Source of the DNA: Bradyrhizobium sp. CCGUVB1N3
GTDB lineage: Bacteria; Pseudomonadota; Alphaproteobacteria; Rhizobiales; Xanthobacteraceae
NCBI RefSeq assembly: GCF_024199925.1
Contig: NZ_JANADR010000002.1
Span: 283,614-347,613 of the forward strand
Direction of reading: 5' to 3'
DNA length: 64,000 nucleotides
Shown one piece after another: positions 7,390 through 15,654 of the stretch. The number at the start of each line of letters is the position of its first letter. Positions within the stretch are counted from its first letter, which is position 1. A program made the translations under genes and the position numbers. Under the pieces are notes generated by a model. That model was not told the origin of the DNA. It searched no databases and worked only from the letters and a program-made list of their open reading frames with translations.

Positions 7390-8217
7390 TCATGCGGCCG
7401 TCACCATCGTTTGCGCGCCGAAGTAAGCCTCGTCGGGCGTGCGTTCGTCAAGGCTCGAGTGAGGACGTCCTCGGTTGTAGAACGCCAGATATTTGGAAAT
7501 CGATGCTCGCGCCTCGAGCACGCTGTCGTAAGCACGCAGATAGACTTCCTCGTATTTGACAGTGCGCCACAGCCGCTCGACGAACACGTTGTCGCGCCAG
7601 GCACCCTTGCCGTCCATGCTGATGGCGATGTTCGCGTCCAGCAGCACGCCGGTGAAGTCGAGGCTGGTGAACTGGCTACCCTGATCCGTGTTGAAGATCT
7701 CGGGCCTGCCGTGCTTCGCCAACGCCTCCTGGAGCGCTTCGACGCAGAATATCGTCTCCATCGTGATCGATACGCGATGGACCAACACCCGTCGGCTGAA
7801 CACATCGACGACCGCCGCGAGGTAGACGAATCCACGTCGCATCGGAATGTAGCTGATGTCCATTGCCCAGACCTGGTTCGGCCGCTCGATCTTCAATCCG
7901 CGCAATAGGTACGGGTAGATCTTGTGGCCCGGTGCGGGCTTGCTCGTGTTCGGACGGCGATAGATCGCCTCGATCCCCATGCGCTTCATCAGCGTCGCGA
8001 CGTGGCGGCGGCCAATCTGCATGCCCTCACGCTGCAACAGCGATCGCAGCATGCGCGCCCCTGCGAAGGGATAATCGAGGTGCAGCTCATCGAGCCGGCG
8101 CATCAAGACAAGGTCCTCGGCCGAAACCGGCCGAGGTTCATAGTAAACCGTACTGCGGGCAAGGTTCAGGACCTTCGCCTGGCGCACGACAGACAGATCA
8201 TGGTCGCGGTCGATCAT
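7390..8217 (-). CDS. IS3-family transposase OrfB, second copy
   Basis: 275 residues, identical to the protein at 4619-5446, with the same DDE motifs (WAMDISYIP, IFNTDQGSQF, NVFVERLWR). The reading frame is complete, but the element has lost its left end and orfA start, so this copy cannot move on its own. Protein made from it could still act on the complete copy at 4229-5593. Confidence 0.93.
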   Translation of the reverse strand: MIDRDHDLSVVRQAKVLNLARSTVYYEPRPVSAEDLVLMRRLDELHLDYPFAGARMLRSLLQREGMQIGRRHVATLMKRMGIEAIYRRPNTSKPAPGHKIYPYLLRGLKIERPNQVWAMDISYIPMRRGFVYLAAVVDVFSRRVLVHRVSITMETIFCVEALQEALAKHGRPEIFNTDQGSQFTSLDFTGVLLDANIAISMDGKGAWRDNVFVERLWRTVKYEEVYLRAYDSVLEARASISKYLAFYNRGRPHSSLDERTPDEAYFGAQTMVTAA

Positions 8218-8504
8218 CGCTTTGCGCTCAGCAGGCCCGCCTTGGTGAGCGCGCCGGACAAAAAATCGTTCTCCAACGCAAGCTCGCCGATCTTGGCATG
8301 TAACGCCTTCAAATCGACCGGCGCCTCGGCCGGTCCGTTGTCCTGCCCAAACACTCCGGCGGCGCCTTCCAGGAGTTGGGTCTTCCAGGTCGTGATCTGG
8401 TTCGGATGGACATCAAACAATTGCGCCAGCTCGGCCAACGTCTTCTCCCCCTTCACGGCCGCCAAAGCCACCTTTGCCTTGAATGCCGGAGAATGCGTCC
8501 GACC
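8214..8504 (-). pseudogene. IS3 orfA, second copy, 5'-truncated
   Basis: Encodes OrfA from about residue 8 to the end (AFKAKVALAAVKGEKTLAEL… to SAKR). Identity with the intact gene ends in the codons for THSP near 8504, where unrelated tnpB sequence begins. An internal ATG (8471) gives an 85-residue frame lacking part of the helix-turn-helix. Not functional as OrfA. Confidence 0.8.
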
Positions 8505-8584
8505 GACAGCGTGTGCACCGACTTACGGAAATCGACCGGCTGTGTCGCCAACATCACCTTGAGGTCGGACCGTAACGCAATCAC
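8505..8584 (-). pseudogene. tnpB: 5' fragment of an IS66 tnpB (element C)
   Basis: Read from a GTG at 8584, this encodes VIALRSDLKVMLATQPVDFR followed by KSVHTLS, the conserved TnpB N-terminus (compare LKVYLHRESIDFRAG in element A). It is cut after 27 residues by the truncated IS3. The GTG overlaps the tnpA stop (8581-8583), the usual coupling in IS66 operons. It is too short to be found by length-based gene calling. Confidence 0.75.
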
Positions 8585-9045
8585 CGGCAACCCCGGAGCG
8601 CCGCCAGCACCGTCGACAGCGTCGCCAACTCCACGCCTGGCTCGACGCGGATGCGCGCTCCGTTCACGTCGATCTCGATCACCCCGCAGACTTTGGCCGA
8701 AGGCGCGGCGATCTCCAAAGCCTTCGTCTGTGCCGGCGAAGCACGGTCGGACTCGCCAGCTGTCTCGCCACCGCTTCCGGCGCCAATTTGAATCGGCACG
8801 AAGCTCGGCGCCTTACCGGCCACTGCCGCCGCAACTCGGCGGCGCCACGCCGTGAGCAGCCCGCGGGAAACGCCATTGCGCCGCGCCACCTCGGAGATGT
8901 TCGCACCCGCCTCAAAGCTCTCCGCCACGATCCGGGCCTTCTCCGCGCCAGTCCACCGTCGCCGTCGGCGCTCCCCAGTGATCACCTCGACGCGACGATA
9001 GGAGTCACCTTCCTGCCTGGCATCAAGCATGGCATTTGCCATCAC
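8581..9045 (-). CDS. tnpA: IS66 protein TnpA of a third element (C)
   Basis: 154 residues, helix-turn-helix TnpA: GERRRRRWTGAEKARIVAES then EVARRNGVSRGLLTAWRRRV, and the C-terminal strand GVIEIDVNGARIRVEPGVEL. It is diverged from elements A and B. Likely starts are MANAMLD or MLDARQEGD, a few codons inside the longest frame. It is intact, but its element is otherwise gone (tnpB cut at 8505, tnpC absent, ends not found), so it is a remnant gene. Confidence 0.85.
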   Translation of the reverse strand: MMANAMLDARQEGDSYRRVEVITGERRRRRWTGAEKARIVAESFEAGANISEVARRNGVSRGLLTAWRRRVAAAVAGKAPSFVPIQIGAGSGGETAGESDRASPAQTKALEIAAPSAKVCGVIEIDVNGARIRVEPGVELATLSTVLAALRGCR

Positions 9046-9066
9046 TCCACCTCCACCGATCAGCTC

Positions 9067-9804
9067 ATGCCAAGCTGTATTGCAGCCGAGCCGAAGGATG
9101 GCGAGGTGGGTGCCTCATGCCGGTTACGCTTGAACGAAGGGCATCTTACGAAGCTGTGGAGCTGGTTCTCTGTCGCGGCGGTGCTGTTCCTGGCGGCGAC
9201 GGTCGTAACGCTGCAGGGAGGCACCGAATTCGTCGGCCGTCTTTTCGGAGAGAAGGCCGGAGCGCCGGTCGAGAATCCCGTCGGCGTCGCTTATTTCGGG
9301 GGATCATCGGTGGAGGTTTGCTGTTGCTGGCTTCGCTTCCGTTTCTGCTCCATGTCCGGCGGCACGGCAACGTCTGGCATTCCAGGATCCCGTTGGTGTG
9401 GCTTGAGGGTCTCGAGACCGCTGCATGGGAAGGGAAGCTGTACCAGTTCTGCGTGCTCCTCGTGCTCGCGCCGGTCGCAGGCGTCGTCAGTTGCATGACG
9501 ATCGCGGAAGCGCGGCGACATCTGCGAACAGGACAAGAAGCACTTCTATGGCGGCGCCGACACGACGCTGCTGTGGGCGCCGGCCGCGGTTGAGGGTCAG
9601 CAGATGCGGCTCCGGAAGGCCGGATCTGGACAGGAGGACTGCACGAAGGGCGTCGAGATATTCCCCCGCTCGTGGACCCCCCTCTTCTTCTACGTGGTCC
9701 CTCTGCTGGGCCTCGCCTTGACGGCGTGGGCCGTCGTTCTCCTTTGCGTACCGCGCGGCCCGGGGTGGTATGTTCGGAAAGCGACCGTGGCGGCGACCTC
9801 CTGA
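9067..9804 (+). pseudogene. Frameshifted gene for a small multi-pass membrane protein
   Basis: Three frames must be joined to give one sensible protein. Frame 1 gives a membrane segment in LWSWFSVAAVLFLAATVVTL (about 9150-9210); frame 2, from about 9297, gives GIIGGGLLLLASLPFLLHV and QFCVLLVLAPVAGVVS; frame 1 resumes from about 9516 and gives FYVVPLLGLALTAWAVVLLC, ending at 9804. Four hydrophobic helices with a CEQDKKHFYGGADTTLLW loop result. No family recognised. Two frameshifts mean decay or sequencing errors. It sits between the IS graveyard and hipBA. Confidence 0.45.
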
Positions 9805-9936
9805 AGCTCGTACTCCGGGTTTCCCGGCGCTCACTCGGGACTGCGAACGTACGGAAATATGAGGAACGTTCGGCCCGGCGTACCGCAGCGCGACGGCCGA
9901 CGGCATGAACGCGCGAAACCGCTCCTGCGGAAGCGC

Positions 9937-11292
9937 TCAGGAAAAGCCCGGCGGACGCGTGGGCTCCGGATCTTCCTCCGGCTCGTCGTCGACGTCACTC
10001 TTCAGATTCCGCAGCATGTCGCGGCAATAGCCGGCGACGCAGTCGGAGATACGCTGATAGACCGGGGACTCCTTGAGCGCGTTCAACTCCTCGACGACGG
10101 ACGGTAGCGCATCCATCACCGCCTGGGAGAGCTCGCCGACGCGGCGCCTGACCTGAGCGCCGGAGAGTTGATTCTCCTCCGCCATCCGGTCCCAGTGGCG
10201 CGCATGGATGTAGTGTCCGCGGTTCTTGCCGGCGATCTTCATGGCGAGATTACGCGTCACATCCGGATAGATGTCGCCGTTCATCACGTCGTAGAGCGGC
10301 GCCATGGACACGCCGCCGCCGGGCAGCAGTAGCAGCGAGTAGTTCTTGGAGTGCGCGTCGACGTTTCCGCAGAGGACGTTGAAGACGAAGAAGTCCAGGA
10401 AGCGCGCTGCGTTGGCCGCACCGTTCTCCGTCTTCCGGATGACGTCGAAGCAGTCCTTCAGGGTCGGACCGCGCAGCCTCGTCGCCGGATTGGCTTCGTA
10501 CTTCGTGGAAGGAATGTGCCCGGTGGCCTGGCAGAAGTCCTCCTGATGCAGCCTGCGCAGGCTGCGTCCCTCGGGAACGCGGTCGTAGCGCTTCACCAGC
10601 AGGTAGTCGAGATCCTCGGCCTTGCCGATCGTGCACTCGGCGACGTCCAGCTTCACCTTCGCCGCCAGGCGAAGACAGAAGGCTTCGTTCTCGACCGCGT
10701 TGTTGAAGTGCTTGTTGGTCGGCTTGAGGATGTGCGTCGTCGGCGCGCCGTCGAGCGCGAGGCCGATCCCTCCGTCCGGATACCGGACCACGGGAAGCTT
10801 GTCCTGCGCGCCGGCGAGCGACATGTGGATGCCCTCCTCGCCGATCAGGAGCGGTTTCTCGGGAAGGCGGCGGATGGCCGCGGCGAGCTCGGCTTCGGAG
10901 AGACGCTTGTAGCGCGGCGTCCGCTTCGGCCTCTGGTCGGCGGGCCGATAGACTTCGAGCGCGCCGGGAAGGTCCTCTCCCAACTCTTCAAGAAGCGCGA
11001 AGACGTTGGCCTCCGGAATCTTGAGGATCGTGCCGACCGTCTTCAGCGTGCGGCCTTCGGGCAGCAGGTTCAGGAACCATCGGTACACGACGTCCGGTTC
11101 GTGGACGCGCTTGGCGAGCGGCATGCGGGTCGACACGGCGAACGCCTCCGGATCCTTCGTCCACGCTTCGCCGTAGACGAACTCGATGTCCTGGATCTCC
11201 TCCGAGCGCCGGCGCAGCAGGCCGACGAGCAGAGTGCCGTACCGGACTTCGAGGGTCTCGCCGGCCTCGCCGGGCTTCGGGTTGCTAGTCAT
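9937..11292 (-). CDS. hipA: HipA-family Ser/Thr kinase toxin
   Basis: 451 residues with the HipA layout: N-terminal subdomain (about 1-110, ending in the LPEGRTLKTV region), the SLAGAQDK loop holding the likely autophosphorylated serine (about 158), and the kinase core with GNVDAHSKNYSLL (catalytic Asp about 311, Asn about 316) and APLYDVM (metal-binding Asp about 334). HipA toxins phosphorylate glutamyl-tRNA synthetase or other targets and stop growth unless bound by HipB. The start overlaps the hipB stop (ATGA), so it is translated after the antitoxin. The C-terminal tail is acidic and proline-rich. Intact. Confidence 0.93.
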   Translation of the reverse strand: MTSNPKPGEAGETLEVRYGTLLVGLLRRRSEEIQDIEFVYGEAWTKDPEAFAVSTRMPLAKRVHEPDVVYRWFLNLLPEGRTLKTVGTILKIPEANVFALLEELGEDLPGALEVYRPADQRPKRTPRYKRLSEAELAAAIRRLPEKPLLIGEEGIHMSLAGAQDKLPVVRYPDGGIGLALDGAPTTHILKPTNKHFNNAVENEAFCLRLAAKVKLDVAECTIGKAEDLDYLLVKRYDRVPEGRSLRRLHQEDFCQATGHIPSTKYEANPATRLRGPTLKDCFDVIRKTENGAANAARFLDFFVFNVLCGNVDAHSKNYSLLLLPGGGVSMAPLYDVMNGDIYPDVTRNLAMKIAGKNRGHYIHARHWDRMAEENQLSGAQVRRRVGELSQAVMDALPSVVEELNALKESPVYQRISDCVAGYCRDMLRNLKSDVDDEPEEDPEPTRPPGFS

Positions 11293-11570
11293 GGCGTGGG
11301 AGAGAAGTTGTCGGGGTCGAACGGTTCGGCTTCCTCGTCCGTCGGCCGCGCCGTCGGCACCGGGCTCATCTCCGGATTCAGCCGGATGCCGAGCGCCTGC
11401 AGCAGGCGCAGAACCAGACCGACCTGGCTGGTCTCCTTACCGTTCTCGATGTCGACGATGAAGCGGACACCGACGTTGGCCGTCAGGGCGACGTCCTGCT
11501 GCCGGAGCCCCAAGGAGGTACGCCGGGCCCGGATCAGTTCGCCGAGTTCTGTCGTGGTTGCGATCGTCAT
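11289..11570 (-). CDS. hipB: HipB-family antitoxin (XRE helix-turn-helix)
   Basis: 93 residues from ATG 11570 (MTIATTTELGELIRARRTSL). The helix-turn-helix runs through LRQQDVALTANVGVRFIVDIENGKE, typical of XRE repressors; the proline- and acid-rich tail (PTARPTDEEAEPFDPDNF) may contact HipA. HipB neutralises HipA and represses the operon by binding inverted repeats. Four such repeats lie directly upstream (11576-11742). The start at 11570 is preferred because an upstream ATG (11672) would place the operators inside the coding sequence. Confidence 0.9.
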   Translation of the reverse strand: MTIATTTELGELIRARRTSLGLRQQDVALTANVGVRFIVDIENGKETSQVGLVLRLLQALGIRLNPEMSPVPTARPTDEEAEPFDPDNFSPTP

Positions 11571-11575
11571 GACAA

Positions 11576-11742
11576 TTTCCCGAGCGGGAATATATGCCCT
11601 GAAATGCCGGAACGACAAGCCAGATTTTCCCGAGCGGTAAATTTTAGCTGCTCGAATGAGTTCCGACGCCAAGAATTTCCCGAGCGGGAATTTTGTGGCG
11701 TCCTGGAAGGCCGTTCTACAGCCGAATTTACCGATCGGTAAA
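11576..11742 (-). promoter_or_regulatory. Four regularly spaced hipBA operators
   Basis: Four palindromic boxes: TTTCCCGAGCGGGAA (11576-11590), TTTCCCGAGCGGTAA (11626-11640), TTTCCCGAGCGGGAA (11676-11690) and TTTACCGATCGGTAAA (11727-11742). Their starts are 50, 50 and 51 bases apart. The first lies 5 bases from the hipB start codon and would cover the ribosome-binding region. This is the arrangement expected for cooperative HipB repression with DNA wrapping or looping, as known for E. coli hipBA, but with a different box sequence. Confidence 0.85.
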
Positions 11743-12178
11743 TCCGATTAACTTTGTGGCCCTAGGATGTTGCGGCGCCAACCGGCCATCGTAGCAGTCG
11801 CTCAGAATCTCGTCAGTCGGAGCAGGCGTCCGGATAAGACCCGGTCGACCGCCGTCGGCGCCCGCGTCGTCAGGAGTGCCCACCAGTATTCCGGCGGCAG
11901 GACCCATTGTCCGGAGCTAGTCCATGCACTGGCGGCACGTTCCTGCCGACGGCAGCAGCTACGGGTCCATCTGCTTCCTGGTCGACGAATGCACCACCTG
12001 ATGGGTCAGTCGGTCATGCTACATAGAACATACTTGTCCAGTTCGATCTCGTCGCCTCGCTCGTTTCGACGCTGCGCGTCCGATCAGTTTGGGAGGCAAC
12101 CATAGGCCCGGCGGTGCAGCGCTGATATCTTTCGCGAAGCGATCGGAAGCGGGCTTCAACGGGTTTGGAAGGCGACGA
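11743..12178. other. No recognisable gene
   Basis: 436 bases between the hipBA operators and the thyX fragment. Short frames exist on both strands but none resembles a protein I know, and none has a convincing ribosome-binding site. Nothing else recognised. Confidence 0.4.
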
Positions 12179-12504
12179 ATGGAAATATCTGACGACGATA
12201 GGGCCGAGATCGAGAAGTCCCGGCGGGAAGCGGCTCCCACGCGACGACCCACCGTCCCTGCCCTCGAGGAGTTGCTTTTTGAGCCCATGCCCGCGCTCGA
12301 TCACGGGTTCGTACGGGTCGTCGACTACATGGGCGACGATTCATCGATCGTCCAGGCCGCCCGCGTTTCGTATGGACGAGGAACGCGCAAGGTTTCCGAG
12401 GACAGTGCGCTGATCCGATACCTGCTGCGCCACCGGCATACGACTCCGTTCGAGATGGCGGAGATCAAGCTGCACGTGAAGCTCCCGATCTTCGTTGCGC
12501 GCTA
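12179..12504 (+). pseudogene. thyX: 5' third of thyX (flavin-dependent thymidylate synthase)
   Basis: From ATG 12179 ([20 protein letters not shown]) the protein follows alphaproteobacterial ThyX closely: [20 protein letters not shown], then [20 protein letters not shown], ending in FVAR. Here ThyX should continue with QW and the RHR flavin-binding signature, but the IS630 end begins (12505) and its TA target dinucleotide creates a TAG stop. The catalytic serine and RHR motif are missing, so the product is inactive. No 3' part of thyX was found in the window. Confidence 0.88.
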
Positions 12505-12516
12505 GTGGTTCATCAC

Positions 12517-14345
12517 AGGGGAGTAGCCCCGCGGAATTTCACCCCGGGGCTCTCGCAGAACCGGACATGACAGTCTCCCGTCATCCGGCTCCCATCAGGC
12601 AAACGTCCCAGTCATACCGAGTCGCCAGTGCACAAAGAGTTCCGCACTTTCCTTGACGAGTCTTAGGAAGAACTGACTCGCACCAGCTTTAGTGCGGCGG
12701 AAGCGCTTGAACTTCCGCACCGCCCACGCCACGAGCGTCTGATTGACGTATCGAAGGAAGGGATACAGTGCCGACCGAGTATAGCGCCCATAGTATGCAA
12801 TCCATCCCCTGAGGAGAGGATTGATCTCTGAGGCTAGGTCCTGCAAGGACAGGTGTGTCTGCCGGCGCAAGTTCAAGGCCCGAATCGTTTCCCGCATGGT
12901 CTTCATTGCCGATGGACTGACTGCTGGAGTAAATCCTCCAAACAGCGAGTTGGTTCGGGAATTCATTACCTGACGGGAGCGAAAGCAAAATCCGAGGAAG
13001 TCAAAGCTGACATTCGGGTAGTTGCCTTTGCGATTCCCATCTCTGCAGTAGACGATCTTGGTTTTCGTTGGATGCATCTCCAGATGGCACTCTGCCAACC
13101 GGGCTTGAAGCTCAACCTTGAGGGTTTCTGCTTCTAGCTCGGTACGGCAGTGCACCAGTCCATCATCTGCATAACGGCACCACGGGAGGTCGGGGTGCGT
13201 CCTCGTCATCCAGAGATCAAACGCGTAATGGAGAAAAAGATTCGCCAGAGTCGGGCTGACCACTCCCCCTTGCGGGGTACCGCGGCTTCGCTCGATGATG
13301 GCTCCGTCTTCCTTCATCATGGGCGCCTTGAGCCATCTTTCGATGTACAACACAGCCCAGTTGCACGTTATGTGTTTCCGGACAGCCCGGAGCATCAAAT
13401 CGTGGTCGATGTTGTCGAACAGACCCTTGATGTCAAACTCTAACACCCAGTCATACTTCCAGGACCGCTGTCGCGTGACCCCTACAGCATCCAGCGCCGA
13501 TTTGTTCGGCCTGTACCCGTAGGAGTCTGGAAGAAAGATTGGTTCTAGAATCGGCTCAATGACCTGCTTGACCACCATCTGCGCGATTCTGTCGCTCACA
13601 GTGGGCACACCTAAAATCCGTTCGCCTCCAGTCTTCTTCGGAATGGAGACGGCGAGCACCGGTGGGGGAAAGTAGCTTCCCGAACTCATTCGATTCCAGA
13701 TCTTATACAGATTTCCTGACAGAGCCTTCTCAAATTCGTCGATCGTCTGCTTGTCCACTCCGGCCGCGCCCTTGTTGGATTTGACCGCTTTGTACGCCTC
13801 GTACACGAGACGTTTCTCGATGTTGAACGGTTTGTTTGTCGCATTCGTCGAGTTCATCCTGTTTCCAGTTGTTTCGGTGAATGCCACCGCCTGACCCGAC
13901 CCCTTTGCTCCAGTCCCATTACAGACTTTCAACGCTCGTACGGGTCGGTCCGCCCCAGTTATCCGCATCGGTACTCTCGCCTCGCGGTTTTGGCCGCTTG
14001 TGCTTCTCCCTTGGCATCGGAGAACTGGTTCCTGCAGTTCCGTGCAATCGCCTGTATCCGGTTCACGCCCCCTTTACGCCGACCGCCACCTGTCCAGTCA
14101 TCAGGCCTCCGACAGGTTTATCGCAGGAGAATCACCACCCCTGGTTTTGACGGTACTTGAAAGTATAACGACGCGTGATCGAAGGGTTCATTTTCATTCG
14201 TCTCCCGGACACATACCTGCGCGGGGTCTTCCCCGCGCTTTGTCTTCAACGCTCACCACCACGGATTTTGGCCGCAGCAGCTTGAAGTGGTTTGAGACCC
14301 GCTCCTGAAAGCCGATCCCGAGGGGCCTACCCTCATCAATCGCAC
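12517..14345 (-). mobile_element. Group II intron with reverse transcriptase
   Basis: About 1829 bases on the minus strand. The 5' end reads GTGCGATTGATGAGGGTAGG at 14345, matching the GUGYG start of group II introns. Near the 3' end a domain V-like hairpin (GAGCCGGATGACGGGAGACT… with TGTCATGTCCGGTTC) is followed by a domain VI-like stem ending in CTACTCCCCT at about 12517. The encoded maturase is at 12595-13857. The intron is inserted between the IS630 left repeat and the following element sequence. The 3' boundary may be off by one or two bases. Confidence 0.8.
12595..13857 (-). CDS. ltrA: Group II intron reverse transcriptase/maturase
   Basis: 420 residues from ATG 13857 (MNSTNATNKPFNIEKRLVYE). 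Reverse transcriptase motifs are in order: NKGAAGVDKQTI, YRPNKSALDAV, FDIKGLFDNIDHD, GTPQGGVVSPTLANL, the catalytic CRYADDGLV and GFCFRSRQ. The maturase (X) domain follows in INPLLRGWIAYYGRYTRSAL. No HNH endonuclease domain is present; the protein stops after the DNA-binding-like tail. It would splice the intron and reverse-transcribe it into DNA targets. The frame is intact, so the intron may still be mobile. Confidence 0.94.
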   Translation of the reverse strand: MNSTNATNKPFNIEKRLVYEAYKAVKSNKGAAGVDKQTIDEFEKALSGNLYKIWNRMSSGSYFPPPVLAVSIPKKTGGERILGVPTVSDRIAQMVVKQVIEPILEPIFLPDSYGYRPNKSALDAVGVTRQRSWKYDWVLEFDIKGLFDNIDHDLMLRAVRKHITCNWAVLYIERWLKAPMMKEDGAIIERSRGTPQGGVVSPTLANLFLHYAFDLWMTRTHPDLPWCRYADDGLVHCRTELEAETLKVELQARLAECHLEMHPTKTKIVYCRDGNRKGNYPNVSFDFLGFCFRSRQVMNSRTNSLFGGFTPAVSPSAMKTMRETIRALNLRRQTHLSLQDLASEINPLLRGWIAYYGRYTRSALYPFLRYVNQTLVAWAVRKFKRFRRTKAGASQFFLRLVKESAELFVHWRLGMTGTFA

Positions 14346-14368
14346 AGCTCGTCTTCAATTAGGCTAAG

Positions 14369-14686
14369 TCATTTCAACTTCTCCTCGTTCGTCAACTTCT
14401 GCAGCACACGTGATTTTGACGTTTTGATGCCGAGCCATTGGAGGATGGGCAAGTTTTCGGGTGGCAAGAGGATCTCGATGCTTCGTGCGACGCCAGGCTT
14501 GCGACGAATGAACCCGTTGCGTTCGAGGGTGACGATCATCTGGTGAACTGACGGTGGGCTGACGCGGAAGTGGCGCTGGATGTCGGCCTCGGCTGGCGGC
14601 TGTCCGAACATGTACGAATAGGTATGAATGAAAGCGAGATAGTGTCCCTGCTTCTCGGTGAAGTGCACGCCTGATTTTTGACTCAT
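14369..14686 (-). CDS. LexA-type winged-helix DNA-binding protein
   Basis: 105 residues from ATG 14686 (MSQKSGVHFTEKQGHYLAFI). It matches the N-terminal DNA-binding domain of LexA: FTEKQGHYLAFIHTY, PPAEADIQRHFRVSPPSVHQ, LERNGFIRRKPGVARSIEIL. The protease/dimerisation domain of LexA is absent, so it should bind DNA but not self-cleave. It is divergent from the truncated IS630 transposase 38 bases away and inside the IS630 boundaries. Passenger gene or independent remnant; the target is unknown. Confidence 0.7.
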   Translation of the reverse strand: MSQKSGVHFTEKQGHYLAFIHTYSYMFGQPPAEADIQRHFRVSPPSVHQMIVTLERNGFIRRKPGVARSIEILLPPENLPILQWLGIKTSKSRVLQKLTNEEKLK

Positions 14687-14724
14687 AGCTTGATTCGTCC
14701 CGGCCTCCGACAAGGAGGCGAAGC

Positions 14725-15444
14725 ATGAATCTACGTTGGCGCAGGGACATGCGGTGCATTCCCCAGGTCGACGGCGAATACGTCGCCCGCATGGAGGACG
14801 TGCTCGATCTCTACGCCGAGACGCCGGATCCGGACCGGCCGTTGGTTTGCTTCGACGAGACCCCCGTCCAGCTGATCGGCGAGGCGCGCCAGCCGATCCC
14901 TGCCCAACCGGGACAGCGCGAGCGATACGATTACGAATATCGCCGCAACGGCACCGTCAATCTCTTCGTCACCTTCGATCCGCATCGTGGCTGGCGCAAC
15001 GTCCAGGTCACCGAGCGCCGCGCCGCCGTAGATTACGCCCACTGCATGCATGAGCTCGTCGACGTCCATTATCCCGATGCCGCCTGCATCCGGGTCGTGC
15101 AGGACAATCTGTCGATCCATACCGCCGGCGCGCTATATCAGGCATTTGCGCCTGCCGAGGCCCGTCGCATCCTGCGCCGCCTCGAGTTCCACTATACCCC
15201 GAAACACGCCAGCTGGCTCAATATGGTCGAGTGCGAGATCAGCGTGCTGCAGCGCCAGTGTCTCGGCCGTCGCATCGACGATCCCAAAAGGCTTCGAAAA
15301 GAGATCGCAGCATGGCAACGGCAGCGAAACAAAGTCCGAGACCGCATCAAATGGATGTTCACAACCGACAAAGCCCGCGCGCAAACTCGGTCGCGCCTAT
15401 CCGGTTGCCACCAAAGAGTCAAGACCACAGTGATGAACCACTAG
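14725..15444 (+). pseudogene. IS630-family transposase, N-terminally truncated
   Basis: 239 residues covering the DDE domain: VCFDETPVQLIGEARQPIPA (first Asp), VVQDNLSIHT (second Asp) and YTPKHASWLNMVECEISVLQ (Glu). The usual 100 or so N-terminal residues with the helix-turn-helix are missing; similarity begins at WRRDMRCIPQVDGEY. The stop codon TAG is formed by the TA flanking the element plus the next base. Without the DNA-binding part it should be inactive. Confidence 0.85.
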
Positions 15445-15654
15445 TCGATCTCGCCGACGGCACGCCAAGCTTGATAGATCGCCGCTTGGGTAAGGGGTTC
15501 CCAGCCGGAATCGGAATTGGCAATCGCAACATTGCCGAAGGGGCGTCGCGCCACCGTCATCGTGTGCGCCATCTCATTCGGGTCGTCGAATAGGCTGTTC
15601 GGAGAATAGGCATAGCCATGGGGCCAGCGATTGACGGTAATGCCCTGGTTCACA
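15441..15654 (-). pseudogene. C-terminal tail of an FAD-dependent oxidoreductase
   Basis: About 70 residues (NRWPHGYAYSPNSLFDDPNE, then GRRPFGNVAIANSDSG-like text and AAIYQAWRAVGEID) resemble the last part of NAD(P)/FAD-dependent amine oxidase-like proteins, where the RPFGNVAIANSDSGW segment binds FAD. They are in frame with the upstream IS256 transposase fragment, giving a chimeric 299-residue frame. The tail ends at the IS630 boundary. No enzymatic function is likely. Confidence 0.55.

Larger units (their letters stand above)
7243..8504 (-). mobile_element. IS3-family element, copy 2 (inverted, 5' end lost)
   Basis: Same element as 4229-5593, in opposite orientation. Its right end, AGAGCTGGCCCCGG, starts at 7243; identity continues through orfB and most of orfA and stops abruptly near 8504, so about 100 bases including the left repeat and the orfA start are missing. 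The break joins it to the interior of an IS66 tnpB gene (8505-8584), suggesting a deletion or recombination rather than a simple insertion. Confidence 0.88.
12505..15441 (+). mobile_element. IS630-family element, internally rearranged
   Basis: Perfect 12-base inverted repeats GTGGTTCATCAC (12505-12516) and GTGATGAACCAC (15430-15441) are flanked by TA on both sides (12503-12504, 15442-15443), the IS630 target pattern. The transposase (14725-15444) lacks its N-terminal helix-turn-helix part. A group II intron (12517-14345) sits directly against the left repeat, and a LexA-like gene (14369-14686) occupies the rest. The sequences flanking the two ends are thyX and an oxidoreductase tail. Confidence 0.7.

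Noticed and set aside
11576..11742. CRISPR-like array because of the regular 50-base period
   Set aside because: Repeats are 15-16-base palindromes directly ahead of hipB and spacers are not uniform in kind; operators explain them.
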